Origin: Berberis thunbergii
Lineage: Eukaryota; Streptophyta; Magnoliopsida; Ranunculales; Berberidaceae
DNA length: 64,000 bases
Assembly (NCBI GenBank): GCA_003290165.1
Contig: QNQO01000804.1
Coordinates: 124,001-188,000 of the forward strand
Direction: 5' to 3'
The notes below the pieces were generated by a model, which was not told where the DNA came from, did no database searches, and worked only from the letters and a program-made list of their open reading frames with translations. The translations under genes and the position numbers were made by a program. Positions 21,168 through 31,706 of this stretch are shown in pieces. Numbering within the stretch: position 1 is the stretch's first letter; every line of letters begins with the position of its first letter.

Positions 21168-22648
21168 TTTCAGTGGTCTCACTCGACAATGAGAACGATT
21201 CTAGAAGTCAATGGGGGACTTCAAACAACTCTAGAGGATCCTCTTTAATTAGTCTACCCCTTGAATCCCTGTTCCCAAAGACGCATAAACAAGTCTACAC
21301 CAAGTGATGTTCGAAAATGTTTGCTAACCTTAAAAAATTCACGCACAGACTCAAACACAATCAGCAACCACTTGATGCACAGAAAAAAATGCCTCCTAAG
21401 CAATCAGTGTTTTTGAGATTAATTATCTTTTATCTTTGGGGGACAAATTATTTCTTATGTAATATTTAATCAGACTATGGGTGCTACAAGATGATCCTAA
21501 AGAGTGTATACTTACCACAAAGTTCAAAATCAGTAGGCTAGAGTTTGTTTCAAAGAAACCAGGATTATCACACAAGAGAAAGGAGGTCACAATGGTCCAA
21601 TTAAGTACTTTCTTGTGCTCCGCTCTGTCAGCCATAAGATGTGAGAACGATGTGATGTTAAATGCACACTTGAGGCTTGAGTTCCTAACCCAAAAACTGT
21701 TAGTTACACAATCCCTCTTGTTGATTGTAGCTTACTTATGACTCGCGTACCGGATAAATTACTCTTGTGGCAGTGGCCTCTCGGAGTTCATTGAATGATT
21801 AAACCCATCGTCACTTTAGCAAGCGGTCACACACAAAATTATTGGATTCACCTTGGTCTTGGTTGTCTTCATGAACACTGTACCTAAAAAATGCTCTATC
21901 TAACTTGCTAATTGATTTTAATTATGTTAGGCTATTGGTTGCACACAGCTGGAGTGATGAGGTGGGGATATCAAGTCCCACCAGTTTCTATTTATAAACT
22001 GGGTTTGCTTATTATGAATTACTAAAGTTTAGCATCCACAATTACAGAAATTAAACAACCAATCACAAAATTTCAAAACAATTACACCAAGCACCTTGGT
22101 CGCTAATATGTTGCGTGTGATAGAAATACTTACAGTGTGTGTATTCCATTCTGCACAAAAGTTAGCACAATTAAAAAAATTCGACTTCTTTTTATCTATT
22201 TCACTCAACACACAAGCACATGCAAATAAATTTACTGGTCTTGGTCTTCGAAGTCAGATTTCTAAATCATAAAAATTATTGGGTAACAATTAGAATTGTT
22301 TCCCTATAATTTCTTTTGACTTAGAGATCTGTAGGTTTTTTTTTGTGATTAAACAAAATGAAAAACAGTAAAATTTAAAAATTATTACACCACACACTCG
22401 TAAAACGAGGTGAAAATAAAATTAAAACTCTCCCTCACAAAAATAAAAATAAAATGTGCTTGATGTTTTTGCAAGATCGTCCAATTTCCTCGAGAAGCGT
22501 GTATTCTGCACAAAATCAAACAAATAAAAGAAATTAGTGTAAAAAGAACTTAGCAAAATAAAAATAATTTTTTTGTTTTGTTCTTTTTTTTAATTTTTTT
22601 AATAATTAGTAAAAATTAAATCCTTAAATTCAATTACACCGCAACCTT
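21168..22648 (-). other. A2 leader region
   Basis: About 1.5 kb lies between PBS and gag, collinear with the A1 leader (4711-6038). The two diverge from each other right after TTAGTGCTTTC of A1, where A2 continues toward gag and A1 has its poly(A) scar. No supported ORF. Confidence 0.65.
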
Positions 22649-22663
22649 CCCCGCAACGGCGCA
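22649..22663 (-). other. A2 primer-binding site, decayed tRNA-Asp type
   Basis: The minus strand reads TTTTTTGCGCCGTTGCGGGG next to the LTR end. It resembles TGGCGCCGTTGCCGGGG with the TGG start changed and a C lost. After it comes AAGGTTGCGGTGTA and then ATTGAATTTAAGG, so A2 lacks the tRNA extension found in A1. Confidence 0.7.
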
Positions 22664-23869
22664 AAAAACTTGATGCGGATTTAAGTAACCTAAATAAATA
22701 GGTTAATTCGGCCCACTTTGTAATAACCGCAAGTGCACGGTGTCTAACTGGTAGATAACGAACAAGTACGGGTCGATCCCACGAGGAAGGGGATTAAATT
22801 GAATTTTATAATTTAATTAAACTAATTTAGAGAAAATGGGGTTTACAGTGTTTTTAAAACTAAACTGAAAAAAATTAAAAATAAGAAAAATAAAATAAAA
22901 GATAGATGAGATGGTTTTGTGGGCTTGGACTCACCAATGAGTTAGCAAAAACATTTAAATCTAAATTACTGAATTTAAAAACGAGAAGCTTTAGGGATGA
23001 TAATCCCTTGCTTACACCGAATATGTGATCGTTAAAATCCAATTCAACTTATATCATGTTTCTATCAAACATTAACAAATTATTTCAAGCAAATACGCTC
23101 TTACCAAGTATTAAGTGTCTTTTTAGGGCACACTTAATCAAAGTTTAAGCTTAATATTTTTAGTACATGCTTTGAATATTGATAAAGGGTAATTCTAACC
23201 ACCAAACATATCAAATTTAATTTCTCAAACATGCAAGGTGAAAGCAATTTATCAAAATTCAGAAATAAATTGTAATTAACAATTAAACACACAATTCAGT
23301 AAAATAAATCAAATGAATTATGCAACCCATTTAGTTTGTCACAAACTCGATGTGGTGGTACTCAGCAGATCAGTAGGTGGTCCGAACACGAATCCCAAGA
23401 AAATGTTCCCAAAACGGTCTGTGGTGGTATATAGCAGGATCGGGGGTGTGAATGGCCAAAAACAGTTTGACTTGTCTCCCGCCCACGCTATAGTGCCGCT
23501 ACAGTGCTCTACCGTAACTGTCGTCTTCTCCAGCGAGCAGTGGCGCTGCTCCACTTTCCTCCGTGCTCATCGCGGAGGATCCTTGACCTCCAAATACCTC
23601 CAGAACCTGCAAAAGAATAGAGAAGGTGAGGGAAACACCAAGAAAAACAAAAAAAAAAAACAGAGAAGGAAGACGAGAAACAGGGGCTCCCTGTTTCTGC
23701 TTGCGGAGCTCTGTCTTGCGAGGTGGTGGCCGGTGAATGCTCGGTCTGGTCGTGACGGTGGTCGCGAGAGAGGAAGGCAGGAAGGAGCTCGAGACGAAGA
23801 GAGGCCGAGAAAAGAGGGGAACAGGGCGCTGTGGCTAGGCGGAACAGAGCCGCGGGTGAGGCTCTGTTT

Positions 23870-24110
23870 CGCGGCGTGGTGGTGGTGGTTAGCGATGTGG
23901 TGTTTAGAGGTGATGGTGGTCGATGGATGATGTATAGGAAGAGGGACAGGGACGGTGATGGAGGTGGCTCTGATGCGAAACAGGGTTGCCACTCCCTTGT
24001 TTCCTGGTGGTGGCGGTGCTTGCACGGTGGTGGCGAGATGACTGTCCGGAGGTGGTGGTGGTGCTCGGATGATGGTGGTGGCGAGGTGGAGGATGGAGGT
24101 GATTGCTAAG
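23870..24110 (+). repeat. GGT/GTG-rich low-complexity stretch in A2 LTR
   Basis: The plus strand is dense in GGTGGTGG and GGCGG runs for about 240 bp. Four or more GG/GGG runs lie within short distances in several places, so G-quadruplex formation is possible. The matching place in A1 and A3 LTRs is less GGT-rich, so this expanded within the lineage (inference). Confidence 0.6.
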
Positions 24111-24230
24111 TGAGTGAGAGATGGATGAGTGATGAGGGTGATAAGAATCAATTTGAAAGAAAGAGGGTTTAATTTTATGCAATTCTTTTTCTTCCCTTCT
24201 CTTCCTCCCCTTTTCTCACCCTATTCTCTT

Positions 24231-24240
24231 GTATTTATAG
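24231..24240 (-). promoter_or_regulatory. TATA box in A2 5' LTR
   Basis: The minus strand reads CTATAAATAC, at the same relative place as TATAAATAGA in A1. Confidence 0.6.
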
Positions 24241-24589
24241 AAAATGTTCAAGATGAATAGGGATGAGATGAGGGGATGATTCATCAATGTATAATTTGGA
24301 GAATATTCTTTGGGTAGGATTGGGCTTGGCATTGGGTTTGGTTTTAGGTTATGGATTAGGTTTTGGGTTTAGGTTATGAATTAGGTATGTGACCATCTGC
24401 TTTATACCACCATTAGAATCGACTAATTGCAGTTCCTTAACTTGTCGCCTTAATATGATTTCATCATTTACGCTCAAATTCCTACAAAGAGATGAAAACG
24501 AAATAATTACTATAAAATATAATAATCGAAACACTAACATGTATAAATTAAAGGATATATTATGTAATAATTATGTGAATATCAGTTAC

Positions 24590-25380
24590 GCAGCTAATGT
24601 GGAATCAACTCTCCGGGCAGAGAAACGCGACCCACAGAACCCTTTCCCCAGAGGGGCACATGACCCAGACATGTTGTACCGTCTCTCTGTTCCACCGTTC
24701 GTGGACCGTATCATGAATGAAGCCCTTCCAAAGAAGTTCATGCCCCTGAAGCTCGACTTCTACGATGGGACCACCGACTCGTTTGATCAACTATGCCATT
24801 ACCAGAACATAATGGCACTCAAAGAAGGATCCGAGTCGGTCATGTGTAGAACCTTCCCCACTAGCCTGAAAAAATTAGCACTAATATGGTTCCACTGCCC
24901 CCGCCGAAGTCGATCGATTCATTCACGGCACTGGCTAAGGAGTTCTTGACACGTTTTGTAGGAAGTCGGCGCCACAGGAAAGGTCCACACTACATAATCT
25001 CTCTCAAAAACGCCAAGAGGTACATCACCTTAGAGGAGTTGAGAATTGTGAAAAGGGAAACAGAAGGAGATTAGAGACCCTCTGCTCCTAAAGAAAGGAA
25101 GGAGGGAATGAGGTGTGAAGATGAAGAAAAATGCAAGCAAAGATCTAACCTATCGGACAACATGCTGGCCGGGCCAGGCCAGAAAAGGCATCCAACTATG
25201 TTGGATCTAGAGTCGTGACCCCCCTCAATTCTAGCCTATCAGACATCATGAATTACATGAAAAGTTGGAAAGATTTGAAGTGGCCCCCGAAGCAATGCAG
25301 AAACCCCTCCAAGCGTGACAACAGCAAGTACTACTCATCCCACAAGGAGGGTGACCACGACACCAACGACTGAAAAATTC
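24590..25380 (+). pseudogene. B1 Gag (Tat-like), frameshifted and internally deleted
   Basis: Frame 1 reads a retrotransposon Gag: PPFVDRIMNEALPKKF, LDFYDGTTDSFDQLCHYQ, SVMCRTFPTSLKKLALIWF. A frameshift near 24885 moves to FTALAKEFLTRFVGSRRHRK and ITLEELRIVKRE. Comparison with B2 shows that the segment holding RFNDEMTLIDGF and FTRGLKRGKFYD is missing. Near 25300-25370 the zinc-binding motif is decayed (KYYSSHKEGDHDTND; B2 keeps KYCLHHKEAGHDTNDC). Gag would build the particle and bind RNA; this copy is dead. Confidence 0.75.
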
Positions 25381-25699
25381 TAAGGTATGAGATTGAGTAC
25401 TGGATCCGCAGGGGCAAGCTAAAAGAATTCCTTTACTCTTAGAAGCGACCCGAACGATCTAGGGACCATGGGAAGTCGATAAAGGAAATAGAGAAGGAGG
25501 CGTCAGACATAATCTATGTCCTTCATGAGGTCGGACAGAATGAAGACCAATCTAACAGGTCTCGTAAGCGGACTCTACTGGATAAGGACTTGAAGGACTT
25601 GAATGAAGACTTTATCTACTCGAGGGTGTAAAACATTTCCACCTTAACCTTTACGAATAAGGACTTGAAGGAGTTCGAGCACTGCACAATGACGCCCTA

Positions 25700-26130
25700 G
25701 TAATCTCGATTTCTATTGCAAAATGTGAGGTAAAAAGAGTTCTAGTAGACATAGGAGCTCATTCAACGCCCGACTCTATAATGCGTTCCATAGTCTGGAC
25801 CTCAATGAGGAGAACTAGACGTCCTCGTACTACCCGCTAATCGGATTCAGCGGTGAAAATGCTTTCCAATTGGGAAGATAAGGTTAGCAATAGTATGTGG
25901 CATGATAGCCACAACTCAAAAAGGTCTTGTTTCTAACCTTCATGGTACTAGACACGCCGTCTACCTACAACCTTATCTTGGGAAGACTATCGCTCAACCA
26001 GATGGATGTGGTAGTGTCCACCCTTCACCAATGTGTTAAGTACACTACTAACCACTCTGAGGGAACGATACATGGAGATTTTCCTATGGCACGAGGCTGC
26101 CATTATGCCGCATTAAAAAACTAGAATGTT
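25700..26130 (+). pseudogene. B1 aspartic protease remnant
   Basis: VLVDIGAHS near 25738-25762 is close to the D-T-G-A active site. LIGFSGENAFQLG follows, then VLDTPSTYNLILGRLSLNQMD (shown in part; 25945-26005), which matches the Tat protease C-terminal 'ILGRP.LN' motif, and STLHQCVKYTTNHSEGTIHG. The frame then stops near 26124. No RT follows; the sequence turns noncoding at the same place as in B2. Confidence 0.7.
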
Positions 26131-26810
26131 CCCAAATCCAACCGGATCCTATGGCGCAACCTGAAACAGAGTCAGGTCCTGCGACTGTAGATGCACAACT
26201 CTACTCGCACGAGATCCCAACAGCGGTGGCTAGTTTCAGAAATGGGGAACAATCAAGCGGTATAAAATCAATCTACACTTCAACCCAGTAGAACGAAAGG
26301 TTAGTGAAGAAGGGAGTATGACCCCCCGACATCCCATCGGCTCAGAGATTAACTCCCACACAAAGGTTACTCTTTAGTAGCCTCAGAGACATCAGCGAAG
26401 TTCAATAGTCCGCTGAAAGTGTCAACGATCTAACAAGGGCCATGTGAATTCACTTCAGAGCCAGGTCGACTTTTCTCTGCCAACAGTTAGTCTATTTTAG
26501 TTTTTAATTTTCCTTTCCATAGTCGATGTAGAGTTTTAGTTTTTAGAAACTTATGTGATTTGCAATCATTTAAGAAATAAAGAAAGAATTATGCAAACAC
26601 ACTCTATTGATAACTAGAAAGATGTAACAACGGGCGCCCTGAAGCGAATACAAAAGACTACATACTACAAACATCTAAATCTGATATGACATAAAAAGTC
26701 ACTTAAATAGTCCGACGTCAGAGGTAAACTTCGTTTGGATCCTTTCCTAGATAAAGGACAAAGGCGTGAGAAAAGCTGAGAGTACATAACAACGACCCAA
26801 CAACGACAAC
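26131..26810 (+). other. B1 noncoding region after protease
   Basis: Stop-rich sequence parallels B2 50921-51500, including a shared stretch GAATTATGCAAACACA (26588) ahead of TCTATTGAT. It shows where RT-integrase is absent in this family. No ORF supported. Confidence 0.6.
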
Positions 26811-26995
26811 ACAGACCTTGCAACAAGTTGCAAACTTTCTCAAAATGAGTGTGTTTCCGAGGGTAGTATCTCTCAGCCACCCCAAAATGAGTTGTAACAC
26901 GCAAAAATAATTGCAAACTTTCTCAAAATGAGTGCGTTTCCGAGGGTAGTATCTCACAGTTGCAAACTTTCTCAAAATGAGTTGCAAACACAGAC
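26811..26995 (+). repeat. Short repeats at the B1/A3 junction
   Basis: TTGCAAACTTTCTCAAAATG occurs three times (about 26828, 26911 and 26959), twice followed by GAGTGYGTTTCCGAGGGTAG. CACAGACCTTG occurs at 26811 and 26990, bracketing the block. The A3 LTR begins, truncated, at about 26996. This looks like repair filler or a local slippage array made when about 0.8 kb of LTR was lost. Confidence 0.65.
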
Positions 26996-27997
26996 CTTGA
27001 AAAACAGTTGTTTCCCACAAAAAATCGTGCGTTTCTTTGGTCTTCGTCTCCAGCGAGCCGCGCTCCTCTCGCTGCCTCGTCTTCGCTCCTTCCTCCGACT
27101 GTCGCCAGTACCTGCAAAAGAGAGACTTGGAAGAACATAGAGAGGCGCAAAAGAAAACAAAAAGGAGGGAGAGAAACAAGGCCGGTGCTTTTTGTTTCTA
27201 CTCCTGTCCCGGTGGTGGTGCGCTGCTTGTGACGGTGGTCATGAGAAAGGGAAAGAGTGAGAAAGAGAAAGGGAAACAAGAAGGAGGGTCGAGAGAGTGG
27301 GAGAAACAGAGGGGTGAGGGCAGACAGAAGAGCAGGGGTGGTGGCGGCTCTGTCGCAAGATGGAACCGGGTGGTGGTTTTGTCTGGCGAGCGAGGATGAG
27401 CGGGTGAGGAAGGAAGGAGAGGTGGTGGTTGCTAGAGAGAGAAACAGGGGAGATGAAGGAACAAAGAGTGGGTGATGGAGACGGCTGGCTGCAAGGTGGT
27501 GCGTGGGTCTGTTTCGGTGGTGATGGCGAGGTGAGGTGGTGACGGCGGGATGATCGCACTGTCGGTTTTTCTATCGAGCGAGGATCGCCAATAGGGTGGA
27601 TTGGCGTGGTGGCTCGAAAAGAGAGGAGGGGAGAAGAGGAACGTCCAAGGGAAGCCGAGAGGTTTTCTCCAAAAAGGGGAGAACCTAAATAGGGTTATCC
27701 TATTTTCTTGGGCTTGGGTTTTTGGGTTAGCTTTTTGGGCTTGGTCCTAGGTTAATTAGGTGGACTTAGGTTTGTTTGGGTTAGGTTTAAGTATGTGACC
27801 TCTAATTTGTACCACCGCTAGAATCGACCAATTAATATATCATTTACTCAAATTGTTGCCTTTATGCGATTTCATCGTTCACGCTCAATTTCCTACAAAA
27901 ACATGAAAATGAAATAATTAGAATAAAATATATAGTAATTAAAACACTAACATATATAAATTAAGGGATATATTATGTAATAATTACGTGAATATAA
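26996..27997 (-). repeat. A3 3' LTR, truncated
   Basis: About 1.0 kb aligns with 35165-36002 of the 5' LTR (for example TTGTTTCCCRCA and CTCCAGCGAGCCGCGCTCCT). The inner edge at 27997 has TGATAT mutated to TTATAT on the minus strand. The outer part (matching 34334-35160) is missing and replaced by the short repeats at 26811-26995. Confidence 0.8.
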
Positions 27998-28012
27998 AAT
28001 ACCCCCAAACCT
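27998..28012 (-). other. A3 polypurine tract
   Basis: The minus strand reads AGGTTTGGGGGTATT, identical to A1, next to the LTR edge. Confidence 0.75.
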
Positions 28013-30148
28013 ATATTTTGCTAGTCCTCGAGCAAAACAATAAAAATAAAATTCTAACTCACTTTCACAAGAATCGTTGGTTGCACTTACCTTAAACGTG
28101 CAATAAGGCTTTAAACCGCTAGATTACATCTAATGGACGAGTTATAGTCTCGTGAGGGTTTCCAGAAATGTTACCCACAAACATTATGACTCAATAAATT
28201 TCCAAAACATGGTAACTTGGTTACTCGATCTATTATCCTCAGAGTAATAATCTAATTGCCAAAAATTTCAGAAAATAATTAACATTGTCAGAATAATATA
28301 TCAACGAGTCTAACAATGATTTAATAGTACCAAAAGGTTAAATAAATTTCATCAATTATTCTCAACTCGAAGTGTGTGTGTGCATAGCCTTATCAACATA
28401 ACTTAATTTTTCTTAGCAAAGATACGACTAGATAACCTTTGAATTTTACGCTTCGACTACAAATCTCTCTTGTCACTCATAAATGAATCACTCAGAGATT
28501 GGTTAGTTATCACTCAGTTTAAATGTGAGAAAGAGAATAAATTATGAAAACACAAATATCTCACATATAATAATCATGAAAAACAGACTTTTAAAAGAAT
28601 GAAATGAATATGATCTCATGGACAGGAATATCAATTACTTTGAGAATGTTGAATCATACGCCATAGTTCATGTCTATTGAATCTCCACATCTATGAACCA
28701 AAATTTTACTTAAGATTAATTAGGTTGTAATAAGGCTAAGATTTTTGCTAACAAGGATGGAAAATGATACAAGAAAATTCTCTGAGAATGGGTACACCAT
28801 TTAATAAACACGTTGGGATATGAAGAATAAAACAATGTTATACACATTAATTTTTCTTCCTTCGAAATTCTTCATATATATATTTTTTTCCAAGCGTCAA
28901 TTTTTTTTTTCATTTCTTTTGATATGCTTTCCCTTTCTGCACAATAAAACATTTCACTCCCGAGGATTCATGGAATATTTAGTTTCAACTCTTTTTATTT
29001 GCCCATTCCAAAAATATATCAACCATACACATTCTCAGAGACATTGGGTAAAGATAAAAATAGTATGAGATATTACTCCTTAATTGGAGTAGGAAATGGA
29101 GATGGGGTTAGCAAAGAAAAAGTTTATTTAAAGGCTCAAAGGGCTGTAAACGGATATTTATTATTAAGTAGGCTAAAAGGCTAAAGAACATTTCAAAGAA
29201 AAAAAAATTGCCTATATCACTTTTTAAGTTCTAATCGGTATTATGACTTCTCAACTAAATAAACCAAGAAGTTCTAGTTAAAGCAATCAATAAAAGAAAC
29301 AAGAATAATGAGATCATCAACAAGATAATGAAGATTCAAGAAAAGTCAGAGTTTATTTAATAACCATCAAGAAAAATAGAATGTCTCGAAACTCACAAGG
29401 GTTAAGTCTCCACTATTATTCTAAGGTTTTCTAATTAATATCTTACTGATTAACTTCAAGTTATGCTAAGTCGGCTTATAGTGCAAGAGTGGCCTAGTAA
29501 AAAAATATCATGAAATATATTTGACTTAAAGATAATATCAAACCATATGTTTTCCTACTGATATATAAAAGTGACAAGTGTAAGCATGCATTCCTAAAAT
29601 TTTCAAGCACACTTGAAAGCACATCCTCTTCATTGGAATGGAATTTAGATTTTGAATGCATTTTCAAAGTGAAAAATTTTCACACAATCATAATTAACTA
29701 TGTATTCAATGGAGATTGAGTAGAATACAATAGTAAATTGTGAAATAATTTTTAGTTCAAATTTTTTTAAAAATGCAGAAAAACTCGTAAACCTCACCCC
29801 CAAACCTAAACCAAACATTGTCCTCAATGTATAAAATATGATCATTACAAACGCAGGAAAAAGGAAAGATGAGAGTTAGAGTGATATTACCATGGGAAAG
29901 TTTTTTTTTTTTTTTTTTACCAATTTCGACAAAATCATCTACCAATGAACGCTAAAAAACATAAGAACTGTGGACTCATCATAATAAATTGATAAAAACA
30001 ATATAGGACACAAAAGAGTATACAAATAAAAAAAATAAAAATTAATGTATCAATTGTAAGTCAAAATTGTTACGGAGCTAACGAGTATGAGTGAAATGCA
30101 ACTAGAAAGAACTCAAAAATCAATCAGACTAACCATAATGACACAACT
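28013..30148 (-). other. A3 noncoding 3' internal region
   Basis: It is collinear with the A1 3' noncoding region but more diverged (for example ACCCCCAAACCTAAACC near 29797-29813). It has a T run at 29901-29918 and T-rich sequence at 28860-28920. No env-like ORF is seen; short open frames here are not shared with A1 or A2. Confidence 0.6.
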
Positions 30149-30198
30149 AAAGCTAGGCGGCCTCCTAGGAGCGTTTGGTTTAACATCGTCAGCCCGAC
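30149..30198 (-). promoter_or_regulatory. Conserved post-ORF hairpin in A3
   Basis: On the minus strand this reads GTCGGGCTGACGATG, then AACGCTCCTAGGAGGCCG and CCTAGCTTT. The CTAGG/CCTAG stem is unchanged while the loop reads AGGCCG. Flanking sequence has diverged more, which argues for selection on this block. Confidence 0.55.
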
Positions 30199-30275
30199 AT
30201 ATATTCTTCCTCATAAATGATGTACCATAAAATGACGAGGAAGAACATAGTGAACATTCTCCCAAACCTAAACAC

Positions 30276-30988
30276 TTAGTCCACGATGTTGACTAGATCA
30301 TATAGCAACAACTGAAAAAGTTGAGGATCCGTCCAACATTTAGTAGCACCTACATGCAACACAACAAAAACTAACACATCCCTAAAATGACGAAGACGCC
30401 ATGCAAAATCATAGAGAAAATGCATACAAACCCACGGTCGTAAAAAAGTCATAGGGATTTGGAGCAGAAAGTCGTCACCAACATGGATATCCAACAAATG
30501 ACTCTTTCTTACTCCTAAAAAAATACATCCTATGTCTGGTATCAAATCCGAAGATTGAATGTGTTGCACAATAGGATGGTCAAAATTAAAATCATCCCTT
30601 AAAAACAAGGGATCCACATAGGTAGCGTCAATCACTATTAAAGGGATGGATAACGATATGTCTATAGATATATCAGGTGGTACAGGCTCATCATAACAAA
30701 ATGAATTGCACAAAGATGATGAGCAACAGCACCCCCAAACCTGAAATCAACACTACCTATGGGATGTATTCTCTCCAAAGAATACTGATGATCAAACTTC
30801 ATGTAAAATTCACTAGGAGGACATATGTCAAATGGGTCATAATGAACAGGCGGAAAAGGAAATGGGTCAGAAAGCCCAATAGTATCAGCATAAGGGTTCA
30901 GTTTTGACTCACTGAGTGTAAGGAGTTCCACTTTAGGCTTCCGTGTGTAACCCAGATCCATAATAGGGGGATGAATCAAGCAAAGCAT
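30276..30988 (-). pseudogene. A3 linker and domain X, one frameshift
   Basis: The upstream frame (30988-30662) is the protease-RT linker (LLTLSESKLNPYAD) with an A3-specific insert before GSVDFRFGG. A one-base shift near 30710 leads to the open frame 30713-30276, 145 residues of domain X: DEPVPPDISI, DPLFLRDDFNFDHP, IQSSDLIPDIGCIFLGVRK, HFRDVLVF, WTDPQLFQLLLYD. A3 has about 35 residues between VRK and HFRD that A1 lacks, so A1 has a deletion or A3 an insertion. I do not recognise this domain from known retroelement proteins. It occupies the place of RT-RNase H-integrase. Confidence 0.7.
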
Positions 30989-31054
30989 TCACTTCCCCAA
31001 TGGAATCGTCAATATCAAAGTCTAAACCGAAGTGAGTCAAACATCTGACGCAGA

Positions 31055-31606
31055 CTACAATAAGGAATTCTCCATCGAACTCTCAATCATGTTAACTTCA
31101 CAAACATCTTCGGACTTAGGAGGTTGTTGGCTTACATTAAAAACATTGAGTTCGACGGTCATGTTGCCAAATGATAGTTTCATGATTCCATTCCTACAGT
31201 TAATAGTAGCATTAGATGTGGCAAAAAATGGACGACCCAAAATAACTGGAATGTGATTGGAGGGGTTGTGAACAGGTTGTGTATCAAGAACTATGAAGTC
31301 CACTGGAAAATAAAAATTTTAAACCTTAATGATCACATCCTTTGTAACACCGCGAGGAATTTTGATTGACCTATTTGCCAATTGCAGTGTTACTTTATTC
31401 GGTTTTAGTCCGCCGTGACCTACTTGCTCATAAACAAAGTATGGCAACAAATTAACACTCGCCTCTAAATCCAACAATGCCTTATCAATCATATGATCAC
31501 CGATAACACAAAAAATAGTCGGGCACTCAGGATCTCTATACTTAGGCAGGGTTTTGTGTTGAATAATTGAGCTTACTTGCTCGGCGATGAAGGCTCTCTT
31601 TTGCAC
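31055..31606 (-). pseudogene. A3 aspartic protease, nearly complete
   Basis: Two consecutive minus-strand frames cover an Athila-type protease. The first (31606-31319) has KYRDPECPTIFCVIGDHMID, ALLDLEASVNLLPYFVYEQ and TLQLANRSIKIPRGV. The second (31303-31055) has VILGRPFFATSNATINC and NGIMKLSFGNMTVELNVFNV. The catalytic D-L-G-A-S reads D-L-E-A-S: the invariant glycine is glutamate, so activity is unlikely. A small frame break separates the two parts near 31310. Its role in the autonomous relative is cleavage of Gag-Pol. Confidence 0.75.
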
Positions 31607-31706
31607 ATATAGTTTTTGCTTATGTGTCCAAATATCCTTTAAATATTTGGCATAGATAGGAACTTGTTTGATAGCATCGAGTAATGGGATATTTATGAGA
31701 ACTTGT

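Larger units (their letters stand above)
11083..24584 (-). mobile_element. A2: degenerate gag-pol Athila-like retrotransposon
   Basis: This minus-strand element has its 5' LTR at 22671-24584, PBS at about 22649-22663, gag, protease, RT-RNase H and integrase remnants (21167 down to 15775), a 3' noncoding region, a polypurine tract and a 140-bp stub of the 3' LTR. The rest of the 3' LTR lies beyond the A1 array, outside the window. It is the only A element here with pol and so shows what A1 and A3 have lost. The coding region is broken by many frameshifts and stops. It is inserted in B1, which resumes at 24585. Confidence 0.9.
22671..24584 (-). repeat. A2 5' LTR
   Basis: This 1914-bp LTR in reverse orientation has TGAT at 22671 and ATCA ending at 24584. 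It aligns with the A1 LTR over much of its length (for example the CCCTAAAAAGACACTTAAT block near 23115). A distinctive GGT/GTG-rich stretch at 23870-24110 is absent from A1. TATA is at 24231-24240. ORFs here, including histidine- and threonine-rich ones, are composition artefacts. Confidence 0.9.
24585..26810 (+). mobile_element. B1 left part: Tat-like non-autonomous element (gag and protease)
   Basis: This plus-strand Ty3/gypsy sequence starts abruptly after the A2 LTR, so its 5' LTR, PBS and first gag codons lie beyond the window on the left. It holds gag and protease remnants and then noncoding sequence. It aligns with B2 at 49290-51500. It is interrupted by A3 and resumes at 36003. There is no RT or integrase in either piece. 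Confidence 0.75.

Noticed and set aside
28013..30148. An env-like ORF in the 3' region of A3 or A1
   Set aside because: Only short open frames exist and none is shared among A1, A2 and A3.
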